NCBI GenBank assembly: GCA_025359785.1
Contig: JANYET010000031.1
Coordinates: forward strand, 1-64,000
DNA from: Alphaproteobacteria bacterium
GTDB taxonomy: Bacteria > Pseudomonadota > Alphaproteobacteria > Caulobacterales > Caulobacteraceae
Reading direction: 5' to 3'
DNA: 64,000 nt
Of this stretch, positions 43,660-52,471 are shown one piece after another (the stretch's first letter is position 1; each line of letters starts with the position of its first letter). Both the position numbers and the translations under genes were made by a program. The notes below the pieces were generated by a model. The model worked only from the letters and a program-made list of their open reading frames with translations, had not been told where the DNA came from and did not search any database.

Positions 43660-45534
43660 TCAGACGAGCCGCGCCCGGCGCAGGCCGTGCAGGCTGTTGC
43701 CGAGGAACCAGGCCTCAGCCCCACAAAGGTCTTCCGGACCGAACTCTCCCTCGATGGCCTGGCCGGATGCGATCAGTTCGGCCCGCAGAACGCCGGGCAG
43801 GGCGCCAGCGGCAACATGCGGCGTGACCAGCCGCCCATCGCGCGCCAGGAACACGCTGTTGCGCGATCCATCGGCGATCAAGCCGTCGCGGTTCAGCAGC
43901 ACGGCTTCGTCCAGCCCCTGAGCGGCGGCCTCGGCGAAGGCCTGCTCGTAAGGCGCGCGCTGGGTGGTCTTGTGGCGCAGGAAGGGGTCCGCGGCGTCCA
44001 GCGCGACCGTGGCCAGCCCGACCCGCAAAGGGCCCGCCGTCGGCCCCACCGTCGGCCCCACCGTCGGCCCCTCGGCGGGCGCGGTCGCCGGCTCGGAGGT
44101 GATGGCGATCGCGCCCTCACGGGCCAGCACCAGCCGCACCCGGCGCTCGGCGCCTGACCAGGCCCGCGCCGCATCGGCCAGGGCCTGCGCGCCGTCCGCC
44201 CGGTCAAGGCGGAAGCCCAGTCGGCGCGCCGAGTCGCAGAGGCGGTCGAGGTGGCGCTCCAGGCGGATGAAGCCCCGGTCGGACGACCAGCGGAGCGTCT
44301 CGATGAGGCCGTAGTCCGTCGCCAGGTCGCTCAACACGCGGGCCTTCAGCAGGGCCTCGTCATATTCGGCGTCCGGGTCGGAGTCCGCGACGATGCCGCC
44401 GCCGACGCCATAGCGGCCACGGCCGTCCTCGGTGACGACCGCCGTGCGGATGGCGACGCTGAAGCGCATGGTCCCGCCGGGCGCGATGACGCCGATCGCG
44501 CCGGTGTAGACGCCGCGCGGCGCGGCCTCGAGGTCGGCGATGATCTCGGCGGCGCGGATCTTCGGCGCGCCCACGATGGAGCCGCAGGGGAACAGCGCCG
44601 CGATTCGCTCGCGAAGCCCCGCGTCCGGCCGCAGCCGCGCGGTGATCGTCGAGGTCAGGGTGTGGAAGGTCGGAAAGCTCTCCACGGTGAACAGCGCCGG
44701 GGTGCGAACGCTGCCCGGCGCGCTGATGCGAGACAGATCGTTCCGCAGGAGGTCCACGATCATCAGGTTCTCGGCGCGCTGTTTGGGGTCCGCCGCCAGG
44801 GCTTCGCGCGCCTGGGCGTCGGCGCGAGGCTCCGCGCCACGCGCCGCGGTGCCCTTCATCGGTCGCACCGTGGCGCAGCCTTCGGCGACCTCCACGAAGA
44901 GCTCGGGCGAGACCGACAGGATCGCGCGGTCGTCGAGCCCGATCAGGCTGCCGTGGGCGACCGGCTGGCGCGCGCGGAGCGCGGCGTAGAGCGCCAGCGG
45001 CGAGCCCGCGTAGCCGAAGGTCATCGGGAAGGTCTGGTTCACCTGATAGACGTCGCCAGCCCGGATCAGGCGTAGGATGTCTTCGATCTTGGCGCGATAC
45101 TCGGCACGGCCGAGGGCCGCCGTCAGGCCGGAGATCGGCGGCGGCGGCCCCGCGTCGGCCAAGGCGGCGTCCAGGTCGCATGCAGCCAAGCTCTCCGGGC
45201 CGTTGAACAGGCCGAACCAGAGTAGCGGGGTGTCTCGCCCGTCTAGCATCCCGTCCAGCATCCGGGGCCGCAGCGCCGGCTCCAGGGCGTAGCCGAGTTC
45301 GTAGGCCAGGAAGCCCGCGGCATGCAGACCGCCCGCGACCGCCGCCTCGACGCGCGCGATGGCCGCCTCGGCGTCTTGCGGATCATCGCAGCGGACCACC
45401 TCCAAGGGATCGCGATAGAGCCGCGCCGGCGCTGCGCGGTCCAGCCGATCTTCCAGCAGGACGAAGGGCGCCCGCAGGCGCGACAGAACGCTTGCGGCCG
45501 CCGCGCGGCCGGCCGGCCAGTCCGCGCCGCCCAT
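43660..45534 (-). CDS. pabB: Aminodeoxychorismate synthase component I fused to 4-amino-4-deoxychorismate lyase
   Basis: A 624-residue fusion that makes p-aminobenzoate for folate. PabB part (about 1-400): GDVYQVNQTFPMTFGYAG, FVEVAEGCATVRPMKGTAAR, PKQRAENLMIVDLLRNDLSR, and FPCGSIVGAPKIRAAEII. PabC part (about 410-624): PLP-dependent lyase with the Lys near 522 in RHKTTQR, EAVLLNRDGLIADGSRNSVF and the terminal GNSLHGLRRARL. The linker-like loop near 489-501 holds a 12-base repeat. Ends convergent with the VOC gene; starts 5 bases after the dehydrogenase. Confidence 0.93.
   Translation of the reverse strand: MGGADWPAGRAAAASVLSRLRAPFVLLEDRLDRAAPARLYRDPLEVVRCDDPQDAEAAIARVEAAVAGGLHAAGFLAYELGYALEPALRPRMLDGMLDGRDTPLLWFGLFNGPESLAACDLDAALADAGPPPPISGLTAALGRAEYRAKIEDILRLIRAGDVYQVNQTFPMTFGYAGSPLALYAALRARQPVAHGSLIGLDDRAILSVSPELFVEVAEGCATVRPMKGTAARGAEPRADAQAREALAADPKQRAENLMIVDLLRNDLSRISAPGSVRTPALFTVESFPTFHTLTSTITARLRPDAGLRERIAALFPCGSIVGAPKIRAAEIIADLEAAPRGVYTGAIGVIAPGGTMRFSVAIRTAVVTEDGRGRYGVGGGIVADSDPDAEYDEALLKARVLSDLATDYGLIETLRWSSDRGFIRLERHLDRLCDSARRLGFRLDRADGAQALADAARAWSGAERRVRLVLAREGAIAITSEPATAPAEGPTVGPTVGPTAGPLRVGLATVALDAADPFLRHKTTQRAPYEQAFAEAAAQGLDEAVLLNRDGLIADGSRNSVFLARDGRLVTPHVAAGALPGVLRAELIASGQAIEGEFGPEDLCGAEAWFLGNSLHGLRRARLV
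44038..44073. repeat. 12-base tandem repeat in the PabC part
   Basis: Three direct copies of CGTCGGCCCCAC (the third ends CTC) encode the repeated residues GPTV on the minus strand. A minisatellite whose 12-base unit preserves the frame. Confidence 0.85.
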
Positions 45535-45539
45535 GGCGC

Positions 45540-46526
45540 CTAAAGCATCGCCGGGATCACACGGTCTGGCGGCTTGTGACCGTCCATCCAGGTGCGGATG
45601 TTGATGATCACCTTCTCGCCCATGTCGATGCGGCCCTCGATGGTGGCCGAGCCCAGATGGGGCAGCAGGACCGCGTTGGGCAGGCCGAGCAGCTTCGGAT
45701 TGATCTTCGGTTCGAACTCGAAGACGTCGAGGCCGGCGCCGGCGATGGCGCCAGACTTCAGGAGATCCGCCAAAGCCGTCTCGTCGATGATCTCGCCGCG
45801 CGCCGTGTTGATCAGGATGGCGGTGGGCTGCATCAGCTTCATGCGCCGCGCCGAGAGCAGATGGTAGGTCGCCGGGGTGTGCGGCGAGTGGACCGACACG
45901 ATGTCCATCCGGGCCAGCATCTGGTCGAGGCTCTCCCAGTAGGTGGCTTCCAGCTCCTCGGCGAGGCGCGGGCTGACCGGTTTGCGGTTGTGATAGTGGA
46001 TCTGCAGGCCAAAAGCCCTGGCGCGTCGGGCCACGGCCTGGCCGATCCGGCCCATGCCGATGATCCCCAGCCGTTTGCCGGTGATCCGGTGGCCCATCAT
46101 CCAGGTGGGCGTCCAGCCGTGAAAGTCGCCGGCCTGGGCGACGTTGGCGCCCTCCACGATGCGGCGCGCCACGGCCATGATCAGCGCCATGGTCAGGTCG
46201 GCGGTGTCCTCGGTCAGCACGCCCGGCGTGTTGGTGACCGTGATTCCACGCGCGTTGGCGGCGGCCACGTCGATGTGGTCGATGCCGGCCCCGAAATTGG
46301 CGATCAGCTTCAGCTGCGGCCCGGCCCTTTCCAGCAGAGTGGCGTCGATCTTGTCGGTGATGGTGGGGGCCAGCACCTCGGCGCGACTCACCGCCTCGCT
46401 GAGCTGGGCGCGGGACATCGGCTCGTCGGTCAGGTTGAGCTCGGTGTCGAACAGTTCGCGCATCCGCGTCTCCACCGGATCGGGGAGTTTTCGGGTGACG
46501 ATGACTTTCGGCTTGCGGGCGGCCAT
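45540..46526 (-). CDS. D-2-hydroxyacid dehydrogenase (glyoxylate/hydroxypyruvate reductase type)
   Basis: A 328-residue NAD(P) dehydrogenase: LIANFGAGIDHIDVAAANARG, RLGIIGMGRIGQAVARRARAF-like Rossmann loop, SVHSPHTPATYHLLSARRM, INTARGEIIDETALADLL (catalytic Arg and Glu) and VLLPHLGSATIEGRIDMG (catalytic His). Best match in style is GyaR-type glyoxylate reductase. Divergent from the SH3 gene across a 19-base palindrome. Confidence 0.92.
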   Translation of the reverse strand: MAARKPKVIVTRKLPDPVETRMRELFDTELNLTDEPMSRAQLSEAVSRAEVLAPTITDKIDATLLERAGPQLKLIANFGAGIDHIDVAAANARGITVTNTPGVLTEDTADLTMALIMAVARRIVEGANVAQAGDFHGWTPTWMMGHRITGKRLGIIGMGRIGQAVARRARAFGLQIHYHNRKPVSPRLAEELEATYWESLDQMLARMDIVSVHSPHTPATYHLLSARRMKLMQPTAILINTARGEIIDETALADLLKSGAIAGAGLDVFEFEPKINPKLLGLPNAVLLPHLGSATIEGRIDMGEKVIINIRTWMDGHKPPDRVIPAML

Positions 46527-46594
46527 GTGTGACTTGAGATTGGCGAACGTGAAGAGGGCGCGTTTCCGAGCGCCGCTTCACCGGCGCTTCCGTG

Positions 46595-46613
46595 TTGCTA
46601 GAACTTCTAGCAA
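46595..46613. promoter_or_regulatory. 19-base palindrome between divergent genes
   Basis: TTGCTAGAA-C-TTCTAGCAA is perfectly symmetric around one central base. It lies 69 bases upstream of the hydroxyacid dehydrogenase start and 56 bases upstream of the SH3-protein start. It looks like an operator for a dimeric regulator, whose identity is unknown; a short hairpin is the alternative. Confidence 0.55.
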
Positions 46614-46668
46614 AGGCGCCGGATACGGCCAAGCGAGGCGCAGGATTTTGGTGAACGGAAGACCGACG

Positions 46669-47190
46669 ATGCTGAAAACGGCGGCGCTGGGCGTTCTGGC
46701 GGCGGGGGCCCTGGTGTCCGGGGCCCTGGCCGGCGACAAGTCAGGCGAGCGGCAGACGCCGTCGGGCATGGCGGTGCCGCGCTATGTGTCGTTGAAATTC
46801 GACAAGGTGAACGCCCGCGCCGGCCCCGGCGATGACCACAAGCTGCTGTTTGTCTACAAGGTCCGCGGCCTGCCCCTGCAGGTGATCGCCGAGACGTCGG
46901 AGTGGCGGCGGGTCTGCGATCCGGAGGGCACGCTCGCCTGGGTTCACAAGCGGGTCACCGATGGCCGCCGGACCGCCATGAACACCACCGCCCGCCCCGT
47001 GGCTCTGCTGAAGCGGCCCAAGGACGGGTTCCGTGAGACGGCCTATCTGAACCCCCATTCGCTGGCCGCGTTGGACCATTGCGACAAGGGCTGGTGCCGG
47101 GTGAAGGCCGATCACGCATCCGGCTGGGTGCGCGAAGGCGTACTCTGGGGAACGACCGATGCGGCCCAGTGCCGCCAGGGCGGGTCTTGA
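46669..47190 (+). CDS. Secreted SH3-domain protein
   Basis: A 173-residue protein with a signal peptide (residues 1-20) and two bacterial SH3-like segments: YVSLKFDKVNARAGPGDDHK followed by WRRVCDPEGTLAWVHKRV, then RFRETAYLNPHSLAALDHCD-like and WCRVKADHASGWVREGVLWG. SH3b proteins bind peptidoglycan or proteins in the periplasm. ATG 46669 with GGAAG six bases upstream is preferred; GTG 46651 is possible. Confidence 0.86.
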   Translation: MLKTAALGVLAAGALVSGALAGDKSGERQTPSGMAVPRYVSLKFDKVNARAGPGDDHKLLFVYKVRGLPLQVIAETSEWRRVCDPEGTLAWVHKRVTDGRRTAMNTTARPVALLKRPKDGFRETAYLNPHSLAALDHCDKGWCRVKADHASGWVREGVLWGTTDAAQCRQGGS

Positions 47191-47253
47191 ACCGCCATTG
47201 AGCGAGGGGTGCGGCTCTGCTAGGCCCAGGCCCTTGAGAATGCAGGACGGCAG

Positions 47254-47769
47254 ATGAGCGAACCCAAGGCCCAGGACCACTACAGCTTCGAAGAGCTGAT
47301 GACGTGCGCCCGTGGCGAGATGTACGGCCTGGGCAACGCCCAGCTGCCGGCCCCGCCGATGCTGCTGTTCGACCGGATCACCAAGATCAACGCCGATGGC
47401 GGCTCCCACGGCCTCGGCTATATCGAGGCCGAGTTCGATATCCGCCCGGACCTATGGTTCTTCGACTGCCATTTCCTGGGCGACCCGGTGATGCCCGGCA
47501 GTCTGGGCCTCGACGCACTTTGGCAACTGGTCGGCTTCTACCTGGGCTGGATCGGCGGCAAGGGCCGCGGCCGCGCGCTGGGCTGCGGCGAGGTCAGATT
47601 CGGCGGCGAGGTCACGCCGGCCATAAAAACGGTCACCTATAAGGTCGACATGAAGCGGGTCATAAACCGACGTCTGGTGCTGGGCATCGGCGACGGGGTT
47701 TTGGAAGCCGACGGAAACCCCATCTACACGGCGCTGGATCTCCGCGTCGGACTCTACCAGCGGCCTTAA
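47254..47769 (+). CDS. fabA: 3-hydroxydecanoyl-ACP dehydratase/isomerase
   Basis: A 171-residue hot-dog enzyme: [20 protein letters not shown], active-site His73 in [20 protein letters not shown] and the conserved Asp in [14 protein letters not shown]. It dehydrates and isomerises the C10 intermediate to make unsaturated fatty acids. Usual partner fabB follows 24 bases later. Confidence 0.97.
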   Translation: MSEPKAQDHYSFEELMTCARGEMYGLGNAQLPAPPMLLFDRITKINADGGSHGLGYIEAEFDIRPDLWFFDCHFLGDPVMPGSLGLDALWQLVGFYLGWIGGKGRGRALGCGEVRFGGEVTPAIKTVTYKVDMKRVINRRLVLGIGDGVLEADGNPIYTALDLRVGLYQRP

Positions 47770-47793
47770 GAGCCGCGAATTCGGAAGGAAACC

Positions 47794-49005
47794 ATGCGCC
47801 GCGTCGTCGTCACGGGGATGGGTATCGTCTCCTCGATCGGCAATAACGCCAACGAGGTCCTGGCTTCGCTGCGCGAGGCCCGGTCGGGCGTGGTCGCCGC
47901 ACCGGAATATGCCGAGCTGGGCTTCCGCTGCCATGTGCATGCGCCGCCTAAGCTCGAATGGGAGCCGCTGGTCGACCGCCGCGCCGCGCGGTTCCTGGCC
48001 CAGGGCACGGCCTATGGCCACATCGCCATGGAACAGGCGATCGCCGATTCCGGCCTCGACGAGGCCGAGGTCTCCAACCCGCGCACCGGCCTGATCGTCG
48101 GTTCCGGCGGCCCGTCTACGCGGGCCATTGTCGAGGCCGCCGAGATCACCCGCACCAAGGGCCCCAAGCGCGTCGGCCCGTTCGCGGTGCCCAAGGCCAT
48201 GAGCTCGGGCGCCAGCGCGGTGCTCGCCACCTGGTTCAAGATCAAGGGCCTCAACTTCTCGATCTCGTCGGCGTGCGCGACGTCGGCCCACTGCATCGGC
48301 GTCGGCGCCGAGCAGATCATCATGGGCAAGCAGGACGTGGTCTTCGCCGGCGGCGTGGAGGAGCTGGACTGGACGCTCAGCGTCATGTTCGACGCCATGG
48401 GCGCCATGAGCTCGAACTTTAACGACACCCCCGCCGTGGCCAGCCGCGCCTATGACAAGGACCGCGACGGCTTCGTGATCGCCGGCGGCGCGGGCATCCT
48501 GGTGCTGGAAGAGTACGAGCACGCCAAGGCGCGCGGCGCGAAGATCTACGGCGAGATCATCGGCTACGCCGCCAACTCCGATGGTTTCGACATGGTCGCC
48601 CCTTCGGGCGAGGGCGCGGTGCGCTGCATGCAGCTCGCCATGTCGACCATCGGCGGCCGGACCATCGATTACCTGAACCCGCACGGCACCTCGACGCCGG
48701 TCGGCGACAGTCGCGAGATGGAAGCCGTGCGCGGCGTCTTCGGCGCCAAGCCGCCGCTGATCTCGTCGACCAAGTCGCTGACCGGCCACAGCCTGGGCGC
48801 GGCCGGCGCGCAGGAGGCGATCTACTGCCTGCTGATGCTGGGTAACGACTTTGCCGCCCAGAGCGCCAACATCGCGGCCCTCGACCCCGAATTCGCCGAC
48901 CTGCCGATCCTGCTGGAACGCTCGGACAAGCCGCTCGACACTATGATGAGCAACTCGTTTGGCTTTGGCGGCACCAACGGCTGTCTGGTGATGGCGAAGG
49001 TCTGA
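47794..49005 (+). CDS. fabB: Beta-ketoacyl-ACP synthase I
   Basis: A 403-residue condensing enzyme with catalytic Cys161 in [14 protein letters not shown], and the two His motifs [15 protein letters not shown] and [15 protein letters not shown], ending [14 protein letters not shown]. With FabA it elongates the cis-3-decenoyl intermediate. Confidence 0.97.
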   Translation: MRRVVVTGMGIVSSIGNNANEVLASLREARSGVVAAPEYAELGFRCHVHAPPKLEWEPLVDRRAARFLAQGTAYGHIAMEQAIADSGLDEAEVSNPRTGLIVGSGGPSTRAIVEAAEITRTKGPKRVGPFAVPKAMSSGASAVLATWFKIKGLNFSISSACATSAHCIGVGAEQIIMGKQDVVFAGGVEELDWTLSVMFDAMGAMSSNFNDTPAVASRAYDKDRDGFVIAGGAGILVLEEYEHAKARGAKIYGEIIGYAANSDGFDMVAPSGEGAVRCMQLAMSTIGGRTIDYLNPHGTSTPVGDSREMEAVRGVFGAKPPLISSTKSLTGHSLGAAGAQEAIYCLLMLGNDFAAQSANIAALDPEFADLPILLERSDKPLDTMMSNSFGFGGTNGCLVMAKV

Positions 49006-49018
49006 TCTCGCAAATTCC

Positions 49019-49064
49019 GGTGTCATCCCGGTCTTCCGCGAGCTGCGGAAACCGGGATGACACC
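49019..49064. repeat. REP-like hairpin between fabB and fabI
   Basis: GGTGTCATCCCGGT (49019-49032) pairs perfectly with ACCGGGATGACACC (49051-49064), continuing inside as TTCCGC with GCGGAA. Very stable, no U-tract. The CCGGTCTTC core is shared with 15760-15792. Confidence 0.75.
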
Positions 49065-49114
49065 CGTGGAGGGATCGTCCACAAACCGGTTGAGAAGACG
49101 ACGGGAGACGCCAC

Positions 49115-49933
49115 GTGGCTGAGGACTATCAGATGCCCAAGGGCGATCTCATGCGCGGCAAGCGCGGGATCGTCACCGGGGTCGCCAATCACCAGTCGAT
49201 CGCCTGGGGCATAGCGAGCCAGCTGGCCGCCCAGGGCGCCGAGATGGCCTTCCTGCACCTGCCAGGCATGGAGCGGCGGGTGCAGCCGTTGGCCGACAGC
49301 ATCGGGGTGAAGGTGCTGGTAGCCGTGGATGTCACCGACGACGCCTCGATGGACGCCGCGTTCGAGACGGTGAAGGCCGCGTTCGGCGAGATCGACTTCT
49401 TCGTCCACGCCATCGCCTTCGCCAACAAGGACGAGCTGAAGGGCTCGTTCGTCGAGAACACCACCCGCGAGGGCTTCGCGCGCGCCCTGGACATCTCGGC
49501 CTTCAGCTTCGTGGACTGCGCCCGGCGGGCGTCGGCGATGATGCCGGAAACGGGCGGCTCCATCCTGACGCTGACCTACATGGGCTCGGAGCGGGCGATC
49601 CCGAACTACAACACCATGGGCGTGGCCAAGGCGGCGCTGGAGGCGGCCGTGCGCTATGCCGCGCGCGACCTGGGGCCCAAGGGCATCCGGGTGAACGCGC
49701 TGTCGCCCGGCGCCATGAAGACCCTGTCGCTGGCCGGGATTTCCGGCGGCCGCGGCATGCTCGCCAAGGGCCGCTCGCTCTCGGCCATGCAGGCGGACAC
49801 CTCCATGGAGGGCGTCGCCGGCGCGGCGCTCTGGCTGCTGTCCGACCTTGGGCTTTCGACCACCGGCGAGATCGTTCACGTGGACGCGGGTTTCCACATC
49901 ATGGGCTTCCGAGAAGACGAGGCCGAGGGCTAG
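49115..49933 (+). CDS. fabI: Enoyl-ACP reductase (NADH)
   Basis: A 272-residue SDR enzyme: GKRGIVTGVANHQSIAWGIA, HAIAFANKDELKGSF, and TYMGSERAIPNYNTMGVAK with Tyr155 and the catalytic Tyr165-x6-Lys172. GTG 49115 is the start. It reduces the final double bond of each cycle and is the triclosan target in sensitive bacteria. Third gene of the fab run, after the hairpin. Confidence 0.95.
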   Translation: MAEDYQMPKGDLMRGKRGIVTGVANHQSIAWGIASQLAAQGAEMAFLHLPGMERRVQPLADSIGVKVLVAVDVTDDASMDAAFETVKAAFGEIDFFVHAIAFANKDELKGSFVENTTREGFARALDISAFSFVDCARRASAMMPETGGSILTLTYMGSERAIPNYNTMGVAKAALEAAVRYAARDLGPKGIRVNALSPGAMKTLSLAGISGGRGMLAKGRSLSAMQADTSMEGVAGAALWLLSDLGLSTTGEIVHVDAGFHIMGFREDEAEG

Positions 49934-49936
49934 TTG

Positions 49937-51196
49937 ATGGCTGCCGACGTCCCCCAAGACGTTGATGTAATCATCGCCGGCGCGGGCATCCCCGGCGTGA
50001 CCCTGGCGCTGGCGTTGCACCAGGCGGGGCTGAAGCCGGTGCTGATCGACCCGGTGGTGTTCGACACCCAGATCGCCCCGGCTTTCGATGGTCGAGCCTC
50101 GGCCATCGCCTATGCGGCGTTCCGGCAGTGGAAGGCGCTGGGCGTGGGCGCGGCTCTGGAGCCGCGCGCCCAGCGGATCGAGCAGATCCTGGTGACCGAC
50201 GGCCAGACGCCGGGCGCGGCGGCGAATGGGCCAGGGCCGTTCTTCCTGCGGTTCGATAGCGCCGAGATCGCCGACACGTCGGACGGCGAGCCGCTGGGCT
50301 ATCTCCTGGAAAACCGCCACATCCGCGCGGCGCTCGCCAAGGCGGTGATCGAGGCCGGCATCACGGTGCTGGCGCCCGCCAAGGTCGCCAAGGCCGCCTT
50401 CGGACCGCGCGAGGCGGTGGTGACGCTGGCCGATGGCCGGACCCTGCACGCGCCGCTCGCCGTGGGCGCCGAGGGCCGGGGCTCGGTTATCCGGACTGAG
50501 GCGGGGATTGGCGTGGTCGGCTGGGACTATCCGCAGACCGGCGTGGTCGCCACCGTGCGCCTGGAAAAGCCACATGAGGGCGTGGCGCACGAATATTTCC
50601 TGCCTGGCGGCCCGTTCGCGATCCTGCCGCTGACCGACAACCGCGCGAGCCTCGTCTGGACCGAGAGCCGCGGCCACGGCGCCGCGCTGAAGGCCGCCCG
50701 GCCGGAGGTCTTCCAGGCCCATCTGATGCGCCGGTTCGGCGACTTCCTGGGCGCGGTCACGGTCGAGGGCCCGGTCTTCACCTATCCGCTCGGCCTTCAG
50801 CTCGCCGAACGGCTGGTCGCGCCCCGCGCGGCCCTGCTGGGCGATGCCGCCCACGGGATCCACCCGATCGCTGGCCAGGGCCTGAACCTGGGCCTGAAGA
50901 GCGCCGCGGCCCTCGCCGAGACCCTGGTCGAGGCGATGCGCCTGGGGGAAGACATCGGCTCGGAGGTGGTTCTGGAGCGCTACGCCGCCTGGCGCCGCTT
51001 CGACACCGTCAGCATCTCGCTCGCCGCCGACGCCTTTGTCCGCCTGTTCTCCAACGACAACCCGCTGCTGCGCGCCGCGCGCGGCCTGGGCATGGCGGCG
51101 GTGAACCAGATCGGCCCGGCCCGCCGGTTCTTCATGAGCGAGGCCGGCGGCGCGGTGGGGGACTTGCCGCGGTTGCTGCGGGGCGAGGCGCTGTGA
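49937..51196 (+). CDS. UbiH/UbiF-type FAD hydroxylase
   Basis: A 419-residue flavoprotein monooxygenase: VDVIIAGAGIPGVTLALALH (FAD loop), LENRHIRAALAKAVIEAG, and ALLGDAAHGIHPIAGQGLNLG (GD motif). Resembles ubiquinone-synthesis hydroxylases, but which ring position it modifies cannot be assigned. ATG 49937 lies one codon after an in-frame TTG. Overlaps the next gene by 4 bases. Confidence 0.88.
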   Translation: MAADVPQDVDVIIAGAGIPGVTLALALHQAGLKPVLIDPVVFDTQIAPAFDGRASAIAYAAFRQWKALGVGAALEPRAQRIEQILVTDGQTPGAAANGPGPFFLRFDSAEIADTSDGEPLGYLLENRHIRAALAKAVIEAGITVLAPAKVAKAAFGPREAVVTLADGRTLHAPLAVGAEGRGSVIRTEAGIGVVGWDYPQTGVVATVRLEKPHEGVAHEYFLPGGPFAILPLTDNRASLVWTESRGHGAALKAARPEVFQAHLMRRFGDFLGAVTVEGPVFTYPLGLQLAERLVAPRAALLGDAAHGIHPIAGQGLNLGLKSAAALAETLVEAMRLGEDIGSEVVLERYAAWRRFDTVSISLAADAFVRLFSNDNPLLRAARGLGMAAVNQIGPARRFFMSEAGGAVGDLPRLLRGEAL

Positions 51197-51465
51197 CAAC
51201 GGAAGAAAGCAATCCCCGCATCACCTTCAACCTAACCGAGGGCGGACTTCTTGAGCTTTGGCTCAACGAAACGGGCCGTGCGCTCCTGATCAAAGAACTC
51301 CAGAACCTCAGTGAAAAGTGGGACCATCTCCACTTTGACCCGGAGGGCAGGGGGGACCTTAGGGTGTCGAAAATCCCGTACCGCGAGACCGACCGAATTC
51401 TAGATTGGGGCAAGATCTACCTTCGCCCCGACGAGTGGGACGCGCGCTACTTTCCCCATTCCTGA
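51193..51465 (+). CDS. Imm32-like small protein, low GC
   Basis: A 90-residue protein starting at GTG in the upstream stop. The residues LTEGGLLELWLNETGRALLI, HLHFDPEG and the ending DEWDARYFPH resemble, from memory, the Imm32 immunity family of polymorphic toxin systems. The base composition is visibly poorer in G and C than neighbours (runs such as gaattctagattgggg), suggesting transfer. No toxin gene is adjacent. Confidence 0.5.
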   Translation: MTTEESNPRITFNLTEGGLLELWLNETGRALLIKELQNLSEKWDHLHFDPEGRGDLRVSKIPYRETDRILDWGKIYLRPDEWDARYFPHS

Positions 51466-51549
51466 AGAATAGGCAGGCGGATAGAATTTGGTGTTCCGCC
51501 GCCGTTTCGGCGCGACCAACCGGCCGCACTTGCGGCTAAGGTCGCCACC

Positions 51550-52461
51550 ATGCACCTGAAAGCCCTCGCCCTCACGCTCTGCCTCCTCGCCGCCACGGCC
51601 GCCCGCGCCGCGCCGCCTATCTCCCGCGACGACACCCCCCGCACCGCCGTCATCACCGCCTTCGCCCCGGAGATCGTCGCCTTGCGCACGGCGATGACCG
51701 ACAAGCATGAGACTGTCGTCAGCGGCACGACCTTCATCACCGGGTCGCTTGAGGGCAAGCCGGTGGTGCTGTTCCTCTCCGGGGTCTCGATGGTCAACGC
51801 GGCGATGAACACCCAGCGCGCGCTGGACCGGTTCCACGTGAGCCGCATCGTGTTTTCCGGCATCGCCGGCGGGGTCGATCCGAGCCTCGACGTGGGCGAC
51901 GTGGTCGTGCCCGACCAGTGGGGCGAATATCTGGAAAGCGTCATGGCGCGGGAGGACACGCCCGGCCATTTCGCCTCGACCTACCGCGACCCGATCGTCG
52001 GCGCGAACTTTGGGATGATCTTCCCCAAGGTGGTGGAGGTGACCGGGCCTGGCGGCAAGCTGGAGGAGCGGGCGTGGTTCCCGGCCGATCCGGCGCTGGT
52101 GGCGTTGGCCCGGCGGATCGCGCCCGATGCCGTGCTGAAGCGCTGCTCGGCCAGCGGCAAGTGCCTGGAGAAGCCGCCCAAGGTCGTGGTCGGCGGCAAT
52201 GGGGTGTCCGGCCAGAGCTTCGTCGACAACGCCGCCCTCCGCGCCTGGGCGTTTTCGACCTTCCAGGCCCGCGTGCTGGACATGGAGACCGCCGCGGTGG
52301 GCCAGGTGGCCTATGCCAACGGCGTGCCGTTCGTGGGCTTCCGAAGCCTGTCGGACCTGGCCGGCGGCGACCCGGGCCGCAACCAGGCGAACATCTTCTT
52401 CGGCCTTGCCTCGGACAACTCGGCCGCGGTGGTGCGGGCGTTCATCAAGGCGCTGCCCTGA
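51550..52461 (+). CDS. Secreted MTA/SAH nucleosidase-like protein
   Basis: A 303-residue protein with a signal peptide (residues 1-20, ending ARA). The phosphorylase/nucleosidase fold follows: TAVITAFAPEIVALRTAM, SRIVFSGIAGGVDPSLDVGDVVV, and VLDMETAAVGQVAYANGVPF with the conserved Met-Glu and nearby FRSLSDLAGGD (catalytic Asp). Cytoplasmic MtnN is about 230 residues; this one has an export signal and inserts, so it acts on an extracytoplasmic nucleoside. Confidence 0.85.
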   Translation: MHLKALALTLCLLAATAARAAPPISRDDTPRTAVITAFAPEIVALRTAMTDKHETVVSGTTFITGSLEGKPVVLFLSGVSMVNAAMNTQRALDRFHVSRIVFSGIAGGVDPSLDVGDVVVPDQWGEYLESVMAREDTPGHFASTYRDPIVGANFGMIFPKVVEVTGPGGKLEERAWFPADPALVALARRIAPDAVLKRCSASGKCLEKPPKVVVGGNGVSGQSFVDNAALRAWAFSTFQARVLDMETAAVGQVAYANGVPFVGFRSLSDLAGGDPGRNQANIFFGLASDNSAAVVRAFIKALP

Positions 52462-52471
52462 TCGGCCGACC

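Noticed and set aside
45535..46632. Extension of the PabB-PabC frame upstream for about 366 codons.
   Set aside because: The extension is in the wrong frame across the well-supported hydroxyacid dehydrogenase gene; the ATG at 45534 gives a normal PabB start.
48941..51199. A 2.2-kb open minus-strand frame opposite fabI and the UbiH-type gene.
   Set aside because: Antisense shadow: no recognisable domain, and both opposing genes are certain.
51829..51848. GGTTCCACGTGAGCC as a third parS site.
   Set aside because: Three mismatches to the parS palindrome, and inside a coding region.
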